Of a stretch of 64,000 bases of DNA, positions 52,475-60,878 are shown one piece after another (the stretch's first letter is position 1; each line of letters begins with the position of its first letter). Source of the DNA: CAYLPJ01 sp964385465 (GTDB taxonomy: Bacteria > Planctomycetota > Phycisphaerae > SM23-33); contig CAYLPJ010000021.1 in assembly GCA_964385465.1 (NCBI GenBank), forward strand, positions 1 through 64,000, given 5' to 3'. The position numbers and the translations under genes were made by a program. The notes under the pieces were generated by a model. That model had not been told where the DNA came from and searched no databases. It saw nothing but the letters and a program-made list of their open reading frames with translations.

Positions 52475-55400
52475 AGCGCCGCATCCTCCTGGTGGCGACG
52501 ACCGTGCTGTTTCTGGCGATGGCGTGGTTCGTCTACAGCCGCCTGGCGGGCCGGCACACGGCCGACGCCCCGCCGCCGGAGGTGTCCGAACGCCGTCGGC
52601 CGACCGACGACCTTGCCACGCGGCCGGGGGCAACCGTCGGCGACGTGGTCGAGCTGGAGATCATCGCGCGGGACAAGGCCGGTCGGCTGGAGGCCGTCTA
52701 TCGTGCTCGCAAATGGGACCGCCGCCCGGACGGCAGCCATGTGCTGATCGAGCCTCGCGTGGAGATGTTTCACGGCAACGGGCAGCGGACGGTCCTTCGG
52801 GCCGACCGGGGGGAGGTCTACGGCGAGCAGCTTGACCGTGGCATGAACGTTCGCCGGGCGAAGCTGTCCGGCAACGTGACAATCTACTTCGACCCGTCGC
52901 GCGGCGCCGACCGCCGTCCGGTCGAGGAGATCCCCGACGAGATCGTTCGCGTCTACGTCGACGAGGTCGAGTTCGACCGCGAGCACCTGACCATCGAGAC
53001 CGACAGGCGGGTCACGGTCTTCTCCCCCCAGGCCGACATCTACGGGCGCGGGCTGACGATAAGCTGGAACGAGTCTCCCCGCGAGCTGCGCCTCCTGCGG
53101 GTCGAGCAGGGCGAGTACATGGCCGTCTACGAGGTGCCCGAGGAGCTGGACGTCATCGGGCTTCCCGGCGACGAAGACGAGACCGCCGGGACGGGGTCGG
53201 CGACCGCTCCCGCGCCGGCGGCGGCAGACGGTGGGGAGCCCACCGGCAGGACGCGCCCGAGCACCTCGCCGGCCACGAAGCCGGGCGAGGGGGGCGCCGA
53301 GGAGGAGCTGAAGGCCAAGAACCAGTACGTTGCCGAGTTCCAGCGCGACGTCCGCGTGATCCATCGCGACCGCCGCCTGTACGGCGCCGAGACGCTGGCG
53401 CTGCGGTTCGACTGGGACACCTCCTGGCGCGAGGCGCCCGGCGGGTACTTCGGCCCGGACCGTCAGCGACGCCGCCGGAAGGTCGCCCCCTCGGCGTCCG
53501 AGGCCGATACCGCACCGGGTGCCCGACCAGTCGAGACGGCCCCGGCCGATGCGGCCGCCCCCCCCGTGCCGAGCTTCGGGCGGACGATGCCGCCGGCGAC
53601 CCGCCCGGCCACGCGGCCGACGAGCGCCCCCGCCACGGCCCCGGCGACAGGCCCCGCCGAACCCGAGCCGATGGAGATCTACTGGTCCGGCCCGCTGGTG
53701 ATCCGCCCGACCGGGCACACCGACACGCCGACCCGCGACCGCTACGACCTGACCGCGCGCGGGCCGAAGGTGGTCCTCACCGATCCCCGCGCCACGGCCG
53801 TCTGCGAGGAGTTCGTCTTCCATCACCCCGACCGGACGGGCTACCTTCGGGGCGCCGGGGACGCCCCGGCCCGGCTGCTGCTGGCCGAGGGACTGGACAT
53901 CGCCAGCCGCCGGATCACCTTCGATCCGCGACAGGGCCAGGCCCGTTTCGACGGCGCCGGCTACATGGCCCAGCGGTTTTCCGACGGGCTGGAGCAGGCC
54001 CGGGCCATCGAGTTGGCCGAGACCGAATCGGGCAAGACCGTTCCCCAGACGCGCCGGGCTACCTGGAGCGAGGATGTCGACGTCGGGTTCGCCACCGTGA
54101 ACGAGGAGGGCCCCGAGGGCACGACGCGGAGCCGTCAGGTCCTCCGCACGGCCCGGCTCAACGGCGACGTCGAACTGCTCCAGAGCGCCGACCCCAACGC
54201 CGACTTCGTCCGCTGCGATCGCCTTGACGTGTTGATGAGCAGCGATCCCGACCGCCCGGGTGTGCCCCGCCGCGCCATCGCCACGGGGAACGTCTCGGCC
54301 AGGCAGCAGGGCAGCGACCTCGCCGCCGAACGCGCCGTGGTCGCCTTCCGCCAGGAGCCGGACGAGGACGAAGGGCCGGCCGACGCCGACGCGGGCGGTC
54401 GGGCCGAACGCTTCGGCAGCCTGCGGGCCGAGAGCGTTCTCGCCGAGGGCGACGTCCGCCTCACCGACCGCGGGGACGCCAACGAACCCGTCCTCCGCGC
54501 CACCGGCCAGCGGATGCAGAGCGACCTGACGCGCCGCACCGCCGTGCTCTCCGGCGAGCCGGCCACCATCGAGCGCGGGACCAACCGCATGGTCGGGCGC
54601 GTCATCCAACTCGACCAGGCCGAGGGCTCGGCGGTCGTCGACGGCAAGGGGACGCTGCGCTTCCTCACGCGGCAGGACATCAACGGCAACGAGCTGCCCG
54701 AGCCCCGCCCCGTGAACATCCGGTGGTCGCGCGGGATGGAGTTCCGCGGCGAGCGCCGCACGGCCGCGTTCCGCGGAGACGTCTCCCTCGACAGCGGCAT
54801 GGACGAGGTGCGCTGTCGCGAAATGCAACTGCTGTTCGCCGATCCGCCGGAGAGTGAACCCGCGGCCACGCAGCCGGCCGGGAAGACGGACTCGCGGCGG
54901 CTCGGCGGGCTCGGGGTGGGCGTCGAGCGGTACAGCCGCCGGCGGATCTCAATGATCCTCGCCGACGGAGACGTTGCCCTTCGCAGCCGGCGGGAGACCG
55001 ATGCCAACCAGCTCCTCCGCCGTCTTCAACTGGCCGGCACGAAGCTGATCTACGACGCCGAGAGCGCGCGGATGACCATGCTCGGGCACGGGACGTTCGT
55101 CGCAGAGGACTACGCCGCACCGCGCGAGAACCGCCCGCGCGACGACGACGGGCTGGTCGCGGCCGTCGGCAGGCCCAGCCAGTCCGCCTTCGAGTGGCAC
55201 CGCTCGATGCAGTTGTCCCAGCGGGAGCGGCTGGTCGTGCTGGACGGCAAGGTGAAGATGGTGCACAAGTCCGGGCGGAAGATCGTCCTGGCGGATCGGA
55301 TGAACGTTCCCCGCGAGCGGTGGGGCACGTTGCAGGAGGGGCGGAAGACCATCCTGGCCTGCGGGAACATGATGGTGAAGTTCGGCCCCGGCGAGGAAGG

Positions 55401-55731
55401 GGGGAGTGAGTCGCCCCCGGCTGCCGGCGCGGACGTCCTGGCCGCCGGCGGGCCGGACCTCGGCCCGATCGAGCTGTTCAGCGCCTCGACAGACGTGAAC
55501 CTCCGCGACGGGCCCAGGCAGGTGCTGGCCCAGCGGCTGATCTACAACCGCATGAAGGACCTGGCGGTGATCTGGGGCTTCCTGGACGGCAAGCCGCCGG
55601 CCAACGCGATGGTCGTCTACGAAGACCCCGCCACGGGGCGGTCGCAGTCGTGGTCCAGCCCGAAGATCATCTGGTACCGACGCAACAACCGCATCATCAC
55701 CGAGGAGGTCGTGGGCGCGGGCGGCAGGTAG
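52471..55731 (+). CDS. Giant LptC/LptA-like (OstA-type) lipopolysaccharide transport protein
   Basis: The 1086-residue product starts with one membrane helix (ILLVATTVLFLAMAWFVYS, residues 5-23) and a LptC-like segment (about 40-230: EVELEIIARDKAGRLEAVYRAR and ADRGEVYGEQLDRGMNVRRAKLSGNVTIYFD). A disordered Ala/Thr/Pro stretch (about 330-400) follows, and then repeated OstA/LptA-like segments of the type SVLAEGDVRLTDRGD, MQSDLTRRTAVLSGEPATI and AAFRGDVSLDSGMDEVRCREMQLLF. LptC (about 190 residues) and LptA (about 185) normally form a multi-protein bridge carrying LPS across the periplasm; here the bridge may be one chain. The ATG overlaps the kdsC stop (ATGA), tying it to Kdo synthesis. The assignment rests on repeat pattern and context. 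Confidence 0.7.
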   Translation: MKRRILLVATTVLFLAMAWFVYSRLAGRHTADAPPPEVSERRRPTDDLATRPGATVGDVVELEIIARDKAGRLEAVYRARKWDRRPDGSHVLIEPRVEMFHGNGQRTVLRADRGEVYGEQLDRGMNVRRAKLSGNVTIYFDPSRGADRRPVEEIPDEIVRVYVDEVEFDREHLTIETDRRVTVFSPQADIYGRGLTISWNESPRELRLLRVEQGEYMAVYEVPEELDVIGLPGDEDETAGTGSATAPAPAAADGGEPTGRTRPSTSPATKPGEGGAEEELKAKNQYVAEFQRDVRVIHRDRRLYGAETLALRFDWDTSWREAPGGYFGPDRQRRRRKVAPSASEADTAPGARPVETAPADAAAPPVPSFGRTMPPATRPATRPTSAPATAPATGPAEPEPMEIYWSGPLVIRPTGHTDTPTRDRYDLTARGPKVVLTDPRATAVCEEFVFHHPDRTGYLRGAGDAPARLLLAEGLDIASRRITFDPRQGQARFDGAGYMAQRFSDGLEQARAIELAETESGKTVPQTRRATWSEDVDVGFATVNEEGPEGTTRSRQVLRTARLNGDVELLQSADPNADFVRCDRLDVLMSSDPDRPGVPRRAIATGNVSARQQGSDLAAERAVVAFRQEPDEDEGPADADAGGRAERFGSLRAESVLAEGDVRLTDRGDANEPVLRATGQRMQSDLTRRTAVLSGEPATIERGTNRMVGRVIQLDQAEGSAVVDGKGTLRFLTRQDINGNELPEPRPVNIRWSRGMEFRGERRTAAFRGDVSLDSGMDEVRCREMQLLFADPPESEPAATQPAGKTDSRRLGGLGVGVERYSRRRISMILADGDVALRSRRETDANQLLRRLQLAGTKLIYDAESARMTMLGHGTFVAEDYAAPRENRPRDDDGLVAAVGRPSQSAFEWHRSMQLSQRERLVVLDGKVKMVHKSGRKIVLADRMNVPRERWGTLQEGRKTILACGNMMVKFGPGEEGGSESPPAAGADVLAAGGPDLGPIELFSASTDVNLRDGPRQVLAQRLIYNRMKDLAVIWGFLDGKPPANAMVVYEDPATGRSQSWSSPKIIWYRRNNRIITEEVVGAGGR

Positions 55732-55747
55732 GCGGCGCGGGCCGGCG

Positions 55748-56587
55748 TCAGCCCTGCTGAAGCACCTCGTTCATCGCCCCGCTCCGAAGGCCCTGGAGGT
55801 CCAGCGAGACGTACGTATACCCGGCGGCCTTGATCGCCTCGATGATCCTCTCGGCCTCGCGGAGGGCACGCTCGAGCTGGTCGGCGGGAACCTCGATCCG
55901 CGCCACCGCCCCGTGATCGCGGACGCGGCAGGGGAAGAAGCCCAACTCCTCCAGGGCGACCTCCGCCTGCTCGATGCGATCCAGCTTCTCCGGGGTGATC
56001 TCCTCCCCGTAGGGTATCCGCGAGGCCAGGCACGCCGCCGAGGGCTGGTCCCACGTGGGCAGGCCCATGGCACGCGAGACCGCACGGATGTCCGCCTTGG
56101 TCATCCCTGCCTCCAGCAGCGGGCGGACCGCGCCGACCTGCCGACCGGCCTCCAGGCCCGGGCGGAAATCGCCGGTGTCGTCCGCGTTCGCGCCGGTTAC
56201 GATCGCGCCGAGGCCGCGTTGCTCGGCCATCTCCTTCAGCCCGGTCAGCAACCCGCTCTTGCAGTGATAGCAGCGATTGGGCGGGTTGGAGGTGAATTTC
56301 GGGTCGTAGAGCTCGCCGGTCTTGAACTCCGCCAGTTCGACGCCGATCGCCTCGGCCAGCCGCCTCGCCGCTGTGGTGCAACGGCGGGGGTGGATGGGGG
56401 AGACCCCGGTGACGGCCAAGACGTTCTCGCGGCCCAGCGTCTCGGCGGCAAGGCAGAGCAGCAGCGTACTGTCCACGCCACCGGAGAAGGCGACCAGCAC
56501 GCTTTCCAGCGCGCGGAGCTGCCGCCGGCAGGCCTCCACTTTCGCCTGGAGTGCGGGGTCGAGATCGCCAAGCCGTTCGGTCATCAT
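55748..56587 (-). CDS. larE: LarE-like ATP-dependent sacrificial sulfur transferase
   Basis: The 279-residue product has the PP-loop ATP motif VAFSGGVDSTLLL, the LarE landmark NPPNRCYHCKSGLL, and SAACLASRIPYGEEIT. LarE activates the nickel-pincer cofactor precursor of lactate racemase by ATP and donates sulfur. The CYHC pair plus the later Cys in SAACLAS match the three-cysteine arrangement of iron-sulfur-type LarE rather than the single sacrificial Cys. No larB, larC or larA is seen in this window. The start at 56587 has GAGGAG seven bases before it. Confidence 0.88.
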   Translation of the reverse strand: MMTERLGDLDPALQAKVEACRRQLRALESVLVAFSGGVDSTLLLCLAAETLGRENVLAVTGVSPIHPRRCTTAARRLAEAIGVELAEFKTGELYDPKFTSNPPNRCYHCKSGLLTGLKEMAEQRGLGAIVTGANADDTGDFRPGLEAGRQVGAVRPLLEAGMTKADIRAVSRAMGLPTWDQPSAACLASRIPYGEEITPEKLDRIEQAEVALEELGFFPCRVRDHGAVARIEVPADQLERALREAERIIEAIKAAGYTYVSLDLQGLRSGAMNEVLQQG

Positions 56588-56591
56588 ACGT

Positions 56592-56608
56592 ATACTCCTC
56601 GTGAGTAT
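56592..56608 (-). promoter_or_regulatory. Palindrome overlapping the larE ribosome site
   Basis: ATACTC and GAGTAT form a perfect six-base inverted repeat five bases apart. On the minus strand the right arm and loop contain the larE Shine-Dalgarno sequence GAGGAG, so a hairpin could hide it, or a protein could bind there. Confidence 0.35.
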
Positions 56609-56729
56609 TCTAGGTCGCTCTCGACCGGCGCCGCACGCGGAAACCGCTCGCCGGCGCGTGAACCCCCGGGACGATCCGGATACACTCGGGGGCGCCCCCC
56701 GGCCATGGGCCACGGGAGACCTCCGCCGC

Positions 56730-58637
56730 ATGAAACGCCTCGCCACAGCCCTGAGCCTCGCCCGCGTCGGGCCACTGCTGACCAAGGAGTTGCTCGTCAC
56801 CAGCCGCCGGCCGCGGTACTACCTGCTGCGGTTCGCCTACGCCGCCGTGCTGGGGCTGTACGTCTCGCTGGTCTGGCTGGGCTTCGTCGAGCAGGCCTCC
56901 GGTGCCTCGGCCGTCTACCGCACGGCGCACATGTCCGAGATGGGCAAACAGATCGTCAGCTACATCGTGTGCTTCCAGTTCGGCCTGGCCCAACTCGTCG
57001 CCGCCGTGCTGCTGAGCACGGCGATCAGCGAGGAGATCTATCAGCGGACCCTCGTGCCGATCCTGACCACGCCGATCGGCATGTGGCAGATCGTGGCCGG
57101 GAAGTTCCTCGGGCGGCTGCTCCACGTGGGCCTGCTGCTGGCGGTGAGCCTGCCGCTGATGGGCGTTGTCCGCGTCCTGGGCGGCGTGCCCTGGAACTAC
57201 CTCCTCGCCGGCGTGTGCATCACGGTCACCGCGTGCATGTTCCTCGGAGCCGTCGCCATGCTGTTCTCCGTCCTCTGCCGGCGCGGGTACCTGAGCATCC
57301 TGGCCACCGCGGGTGCGGCCGGGGGACTGTACGGCGTCGTCGGATTGGTCCTCTTGATAATTGGCGGCATCGGATCGGCTGCGCTGGGGAAGTGGGCCAT
57401 GTGCGTCCCGCTGTACCCCAACCCGGTCGCGGCGATGGTCCATGAGACCGTCGCCCTGCACGACCCCTCGGCCACCGTGCCGGGCTTCTACTGGCCGATC
57501 CACTGCCTGTTGATGCTCGCGGCGACGTATGGCGTGTTGCGGCTGTGCCAACTGCTGGTCGGGCGGGTGGCGATCCGCAAGGCCATCGGCATGGGCGCCG
57601 GGCAGGTGGACGAGACAGACTCGGCCCGCCTCGCCGTACGCCCTCCGATGCTCCTTGAGCCCGTGGACGCCTCCGAGGCCGAGCGCAGCCACATCCGCCT
57701 GCTCAACGCCGCGCCGCAGGTGGCCCCGCCGCCGCGCCGACAACCCGCCGAAGCGCCCGCGGCGAAGCCCGGCCCCCCCCGCGAGCGACGCTGGAGGCCC
57801 AAGGGCTGGGGGCTTTCCCGCGTGATCGGTTCGCCCATCGTCTGGCGAGAGCTCCGCAAGCCGCTGCTGCGCGACCGCGTCGTCCAGCTCGTCGCCACCG
57901 GCGCAGCCGTGTTCTACCTCATCTATACCTACGCGATCCTCGGCGCCACCGGCGCGATGGACGATCCGGGCGTGCACGTGTTCTTCGTCCAGATGTTCCT
58001 CCTGGCGGCGATGGTGTGTACGGCGGTGGACGCCTCCACGACCATCGCGCCCGAACGCCAGGCCCGAACCTGGCCGAGCCTGCTGTCCACGCCGGTCAGC
58101 GACTGGCACATCCTGCTTGGAAAGGCCGGGGGCTCGGCATTTCGCTGCCTGCCGGTGTGGCTGTTCCTGGCCGCTCACGTGCTGCTGTTCTCGGCCATCG
58201 GGCACTTGCACCCCCTGGCGATCCTCCACGTCGGCCTCATCGCGGTTGGCGCCTTCGCCGTGTTGCTGGCGCTGGGGACATTTTTGTCGGCCCGCTGCCG
58301 CAGGCCCACGACGGCCGTGCTGCTCAGTGCCGGCCTGCCCGTGATTGCCTGGGGCCTCCTGCCGGTCGGGACGCAGTTGCTCGGGCAGGTCCTCGGCGAC
58401 CGCGAACTCGCCGACGCCGTTGCCCTGGCCAACCCGATCACGCAGGCGTGGGTCATCACCGACGCCGCCGGACGCGCGACCCGGGAGGCGTACCTGGCCG
58501 GCTGGCCCGACTGGCACCGCGGCGCCTCGGCCACCACGGTCGTCTTGCTGGCATCCTTCCTTGCTCACGCCCTCCTGGCCGTGGGACTGCTGGCCATCTC
58601 CAAACGTCGCCTGCGTCACCACACCTTCCGCCAGTAG
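56730..58637 (+). CDS. Large ABC-2-type transporter permease (two halves in one protein)
   Basis: The 635-residue product has two groups of about six membrane helices (roughly 30-300 and 385-630) separated by a proline-rich cytoplasmic linker (about 335-370, PPPRRQPAEAPAAKPGPP). Each half begins with the same pattern: GPLLTKELLVTSRRPRYYLLRF in the first and SPIVWRELRKPLLRDRVVQLV in the second, and each has ERQARTW or EEIYQRTL followed by TPVSDWHILLGKAGG or TPIGMWQIVAGKFLG. This is an internal duplication of an ABC-2 permease. No ATP-binding gene lies next to it in the window. Substrate unknown. Confidence 0.75.
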   Translation: MKRLATALSLARVGPLLTKELLVTSRRPRYYLLRFAYAAVLGLYVSLVWLGFVEQASGASAVYRTAHMSEMGKQIVSYIVCFQFGLAQLVAAVLLSTAISEEIYQRTLVPILTTPIGMWQIVAGKFLGRLLHVGLLLAVSLPLMGVVRVLGGVPWNYLLAGVCITVTACMFLGAVAMLFSVLCRRGYLSILATAGAAGGLYGVVGLVLLIIGGIGSAALGKWAMCVPLYPNPVAAMVHETVALHDPSATVPGFYWPIHCLLMLAATYGVLRLCQLLVGRVAIRKAIGMGAGQVDETDSARLAVRPPMLLEPVDASEAERSHIRLLNAAPQVAPPPRRQPAEAPAAKPGPPRERRWRPKGWGLSRVIGSPIVWRELRKPLLRDRVVQLVATGAAVFYLIYTYAILGATGAMDDPGVHVFFVQMFLLAAMVCTAVDASTTIAPERQARTWPSLLSTPVSDWHILLGKAGGSAFRCLPVWLFLAAHVLLFSAIGHLHPLAILHVGLIAVGAFAVLLALGTFLSARCRRPTTAVLLSAGLPVIAWGLLPVGTQLLGQVLGDRELADAVALANPITQAWVITDAAGRATREAYLAGWPDWHRGASATTVVLLASFLAHALLAVGLLAISKRRLRHHTFRQ

Positions 58638-58818
58638 GCCTTTGACTCCGGCGGCTCCACGTTCATCACTCCTCCGTGGCGCGCGGCCATCTGTGCGACA
58701 AAAACGTGCACACCAATGGCGTAGCATACATAAGTGTGAGTTAGCTCGGATAGCGAGTCGAAGGCCGCCTGAATGGTAAGTAATGATCCAAGAGTGTTTT
58801 GAGTCAGTTTTTCTTCTG
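58638..58818. other. Upstream region of the first ammonium-transport operon
   Basis: No gene is visible. It is AT-richer than its surroundings and contains TACATAAGTGT (58727-58737), matching the palindrome upstream of the second sigma-54 promoter, and a weak NtrC-like partial palindrome TGCACACCAATGGCGTAGCA (58707-58726). Confidence 0.45.
58727..58737 (+). promoter_or_regulatory. Candidate activator site TACATAAGTGT for the first amt operon
   Basis: This 11-base sequence differs by one base from TACATAAATGT at 62440-62450. Its centre is about 88 bases before the -24 GG of the first sigma-54 promoter; the second copy is about 76 bases before its own GG, a difference of 12 bases, about one helix turn. 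Sigma-54 activators bind at such distances. Confidence 0.5.
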
Positions 58819-58834
58819 TGGCACGGTGAATGCA
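58819..58834 (+). promoter_or_regulatory. Sigma-54 promoter of amt-glnK-omp
   Basis: TGGCACGGTGAATGCA fits the -24/-12 consensus TGGCAC-N5-TTGCA with one mismatch in the -12 box. The invariant GG (58820-58821) and GC (58832-58833) are separated by exactly ten bases. Transcription should start near 58845. Confidence 0.8.
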
Positions 58835-59018
58835 CATGTATCTGGCGTCGTTCCTCGGCCGGGACATGGATCTCGGGCGGGGAGGGCTGAGACCTGCAAC
58901 GCCGCAGTCGCCAGACGACCGGATCGGGCGCGGCCTACCGCGGAGGCTGCGCTCGGCCGGTCGGGGAGCCGGCGAGCAGGACAAGGGCGTACCGAGACAA
59001 CAGCAAGGAGCTTCGACC

Positions 59019-60428
59019 ATGTACAGGACCGCTTGGGTCACCGCCGCATTGCTGGCCGGCCTGCTCGTATGCACGCCGGCCGTCCGCGGAAACGAGATCG
59101 AACCCGTGCCGGAGACTGCCCCGGCTGCCGTGGCCGCCGCCGGCGTCGTGACCGACAGCCAGGGCGGCACGCATACCTACGGCGACGTAGTCTGGACGCT
59201 GGTCGCCGCCGTGCTCGTGTTCTTCATGCAGGCCGGCTTCGCCATGGTCGAGACAGGCTTCACACGGGCCAAGAACGCCGTCAACATCCTCATGAAGAAC
59301 CTCATGGACTTCTCCGTGGGGACCGTGGCGTTCTTCGTCGTCGGCTTCGGGCTGATGTTCGGTAAGAGCAACGGGCTGTTCGGAACCAGCCTCTTCGCCT
59401 TGACCGGCATCGGCGACCATCAGTGGGAGTACACGTTCCTGATCTTCCAGACCGTCTTCGCCGCCACGGCCGCCACGATCGTCTCCGGCGCCATGGCCGA
59501 GAGGACCAAGTTCACCAGCTACCTGGTCTACAGCTTCTTCATCTCGCTGTTGATCTACCCGATCTTCGGCTCGTGGGCGTGGGGGGGCCTGCTGGCCGGC
59601 GGCGGGTGGCTGGAGGCGCCCGAGGGCGGTTTCCTCGCCGGGCTCGGCCTGCCGGGCTTCCTGGACTTCGCCGGCTCGACGGTCGTGCATTCGGTCGGCG
59701 GCTGGCTGGCTCTGGCCGGGGCCATCGTCCTCGGGCCGCGCATCGGCAAGTACAACGGGGATGGCAAACCCCGCGCCATCGCCGGGCACAGCATCCCCCT
59801 GGCCGCCCTGGGCGTGTTCATCCTGTGGTTCGGGTGGTTCGGCTTCAATCCGGGCAGCACCACCGCCGCGGGAGGCGACATCGGCTTCATCGCGGTGACC
59901 ACGAACCTGGCCGCCGCCGCCGGGGCCATCATCGCCATGGCCGTCGCCTGGCTGATGTTCAAGAAGCCAGACGCGTCGATGGCCCTCAACGGCGCCTTGG
60001 CCGGGCTGGTGGGGATTACCGCCGGCTGCGACGGGGTAAGCCCCGTCGGCGCGCTGATCATCGGGGCCGTTGCCGGGGCGCTGGTCGTCCTGGCCGTGAC
60101 GTTCATCGACAGCAAGCTCAAGATCGACGACCCGGTCGGGGCCGTCAGCGTCCACGGCGTCTGCGGCGCGTGGGGCACGTTGGCCTGCGGGCTGTTCAAC
60201 ACCGACAGCGGCCTGTTCTACGGAGGCGGACTCGCGCAGATGGGCACGCAGGTCCTCGGCGTGCTGGCGGCATTCGCCTGGGCGTTCGGGCTGGGGCTGG
60301 TCCTGTTCTTCCTCATCAAGAAGACGATCGGCCTCCGCGTGACCAGAGACGAGGAGCTTCGCGGGCTGGACATCGGCGAGCACGGCATGGAGGCGTACGC
60401 GGGCTTCCAGGTCTTCAGCACGACCTGA
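59019..60428 (+). CDS. amt: Ammonium transporter (Amt/MEP/Rh family), first copy
   Basis: The 469-residue product has a signal peptide (MYRTAWVTAALLAGLLVC) and eleven membrane helices of the Amt fold. The twin histidines of the pore lie in AGSTVVHSVGG and SVHGVCGAWGT, and the C-terminal tail DEELRGLDIGEHGMEAYAGFQVF is the regulatory end that P-II binds. It carries ammonium across the inner membrane. The ATG at 59019 has AAGGAG eight bases upstream; an earlier ATG lies within the promoter region. It is followed 51 bases later by glnK, the usual partner, behind a sigma-54 promoter. Confidence 0.95.
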   Translation: MYRTAWVTAALLAGLLVCTPAVRGNEIEPVPETAPAAVAAAGVVTDSQGGTHTYGDVVWTLVAAVLVFFMQAGFAMVETGFTRAKNAVNILMKNLMDFSVGTVAFFVVGFGLMFGKSNGLFGTSLFALTGIGDHQWEYTFLIFQTVFAATAATIVSGAMAERTKFTSYLVYSFFISLLIYPIFGSWAWGGLLAGGGWLEAPEGGFLAGLGLPGFLDFAGSTVVHSVGGWLALAGAIVLGPRIGKYNGDGKPRAIAGHSIPLAALGVFILWFGWFGFNPGSTTAAGGDIGFIAVTTNLAAAAGAIIAMAVAWLMFKKPDASMALNGALAGLVGITAGCDGVSPVGALIIGAVAGALVVLAVTFIDSKLKIDDPVGAVSVHGVCGAWGTLACGLFNTDSGLFYGGGLAQMGTQVLGVLAAFAWAFGLGLVLFFLIKKTIGLRVTRDEELRGLDIGEHGMEAYAGFQVFSTT

Positions 60429-60479
60429 CGCCGCGACCGCGACCCCCGCGCCAACAGCTACCGGAAGGAGAACCACACG

Positions 60480-60821
60480 ATGCGACTGATCATAGCCTAC
60501 ATTCAGCCGGAGAAGCTCAACGACGTCAAGCAGGCGCTGTACGCCGCGAAGGTCTTCAAGATGTCCGTCAGCAACGCCCTCGGCTGCGGTCAGCAGAAGG
60601 GCTACCACGAGACGTACCGCGGCGTGGACATGGAAGTGAACCTGCTCAAGAAGGTCCGGATCGAGATCGGCGTCAACGAGGAGTTCGTCCAGCCGACAAT
60701 CGACGCGATCGTTTCGGGTGCTCGCACCGATACCATCGGGGACGGGAAGATCTTCGTGGTACCGCTGGAACGGTGCATCCGTATCCGTACGGGTGAAGAA
60801 GGCAACGAGGCCATCGGCTGA
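60480..60821 (+). CDS. glnK: P-II nitrogen regulatory protein GlnK, first copy
   Basis: The 113-residue product has the P-II fold: MRLIIAYIQPEKLNDVKQAL, T-loop ALGCGQQKGYHETYRGVDMEV, and the ATP-binding end GDGKIFVVPLERCIRIRTGEEG. It senses ATP/ADP and 2-oxoglutarate and blocks the adjacent Amt channel. Residue 46 (Tyr) is conserved, but residue 51, the uridylylated tyrosine of E. coli GlnB/GlnK, is methionine here, so control by GlnD uridylylation is not possible at that site. A strong ribosome site (GGAAGGAG) precedes it. Confidence 0.95.
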   Translation: MRLIIAYIQPEKLNDVKQALYAAKVFKMSVSNALGCGQQKGYHETYRGVDMEVNLLKKVRIEIGVNEEFVQPTIDAIVSGARTDTIGDGKIFVVPLERCIRIRTGEEGNEAIG

Positions 60822-60878
60822 CGTCAGCCGAGATCGACCGGCTTGCGGTCGTCCCTGATACAGAAAGGAACGTGAAAC

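Noticed and set aside
58707..58726. NtrC-type enhancer site TGCACACCAATGGCGTAGCA
   Set aside because: Only the outer bases are palindromic and the half-sites depart from TGCACC/GGTGCA. The motif TACATAARTGT next to it is shared by both promoters and is the better candidate.
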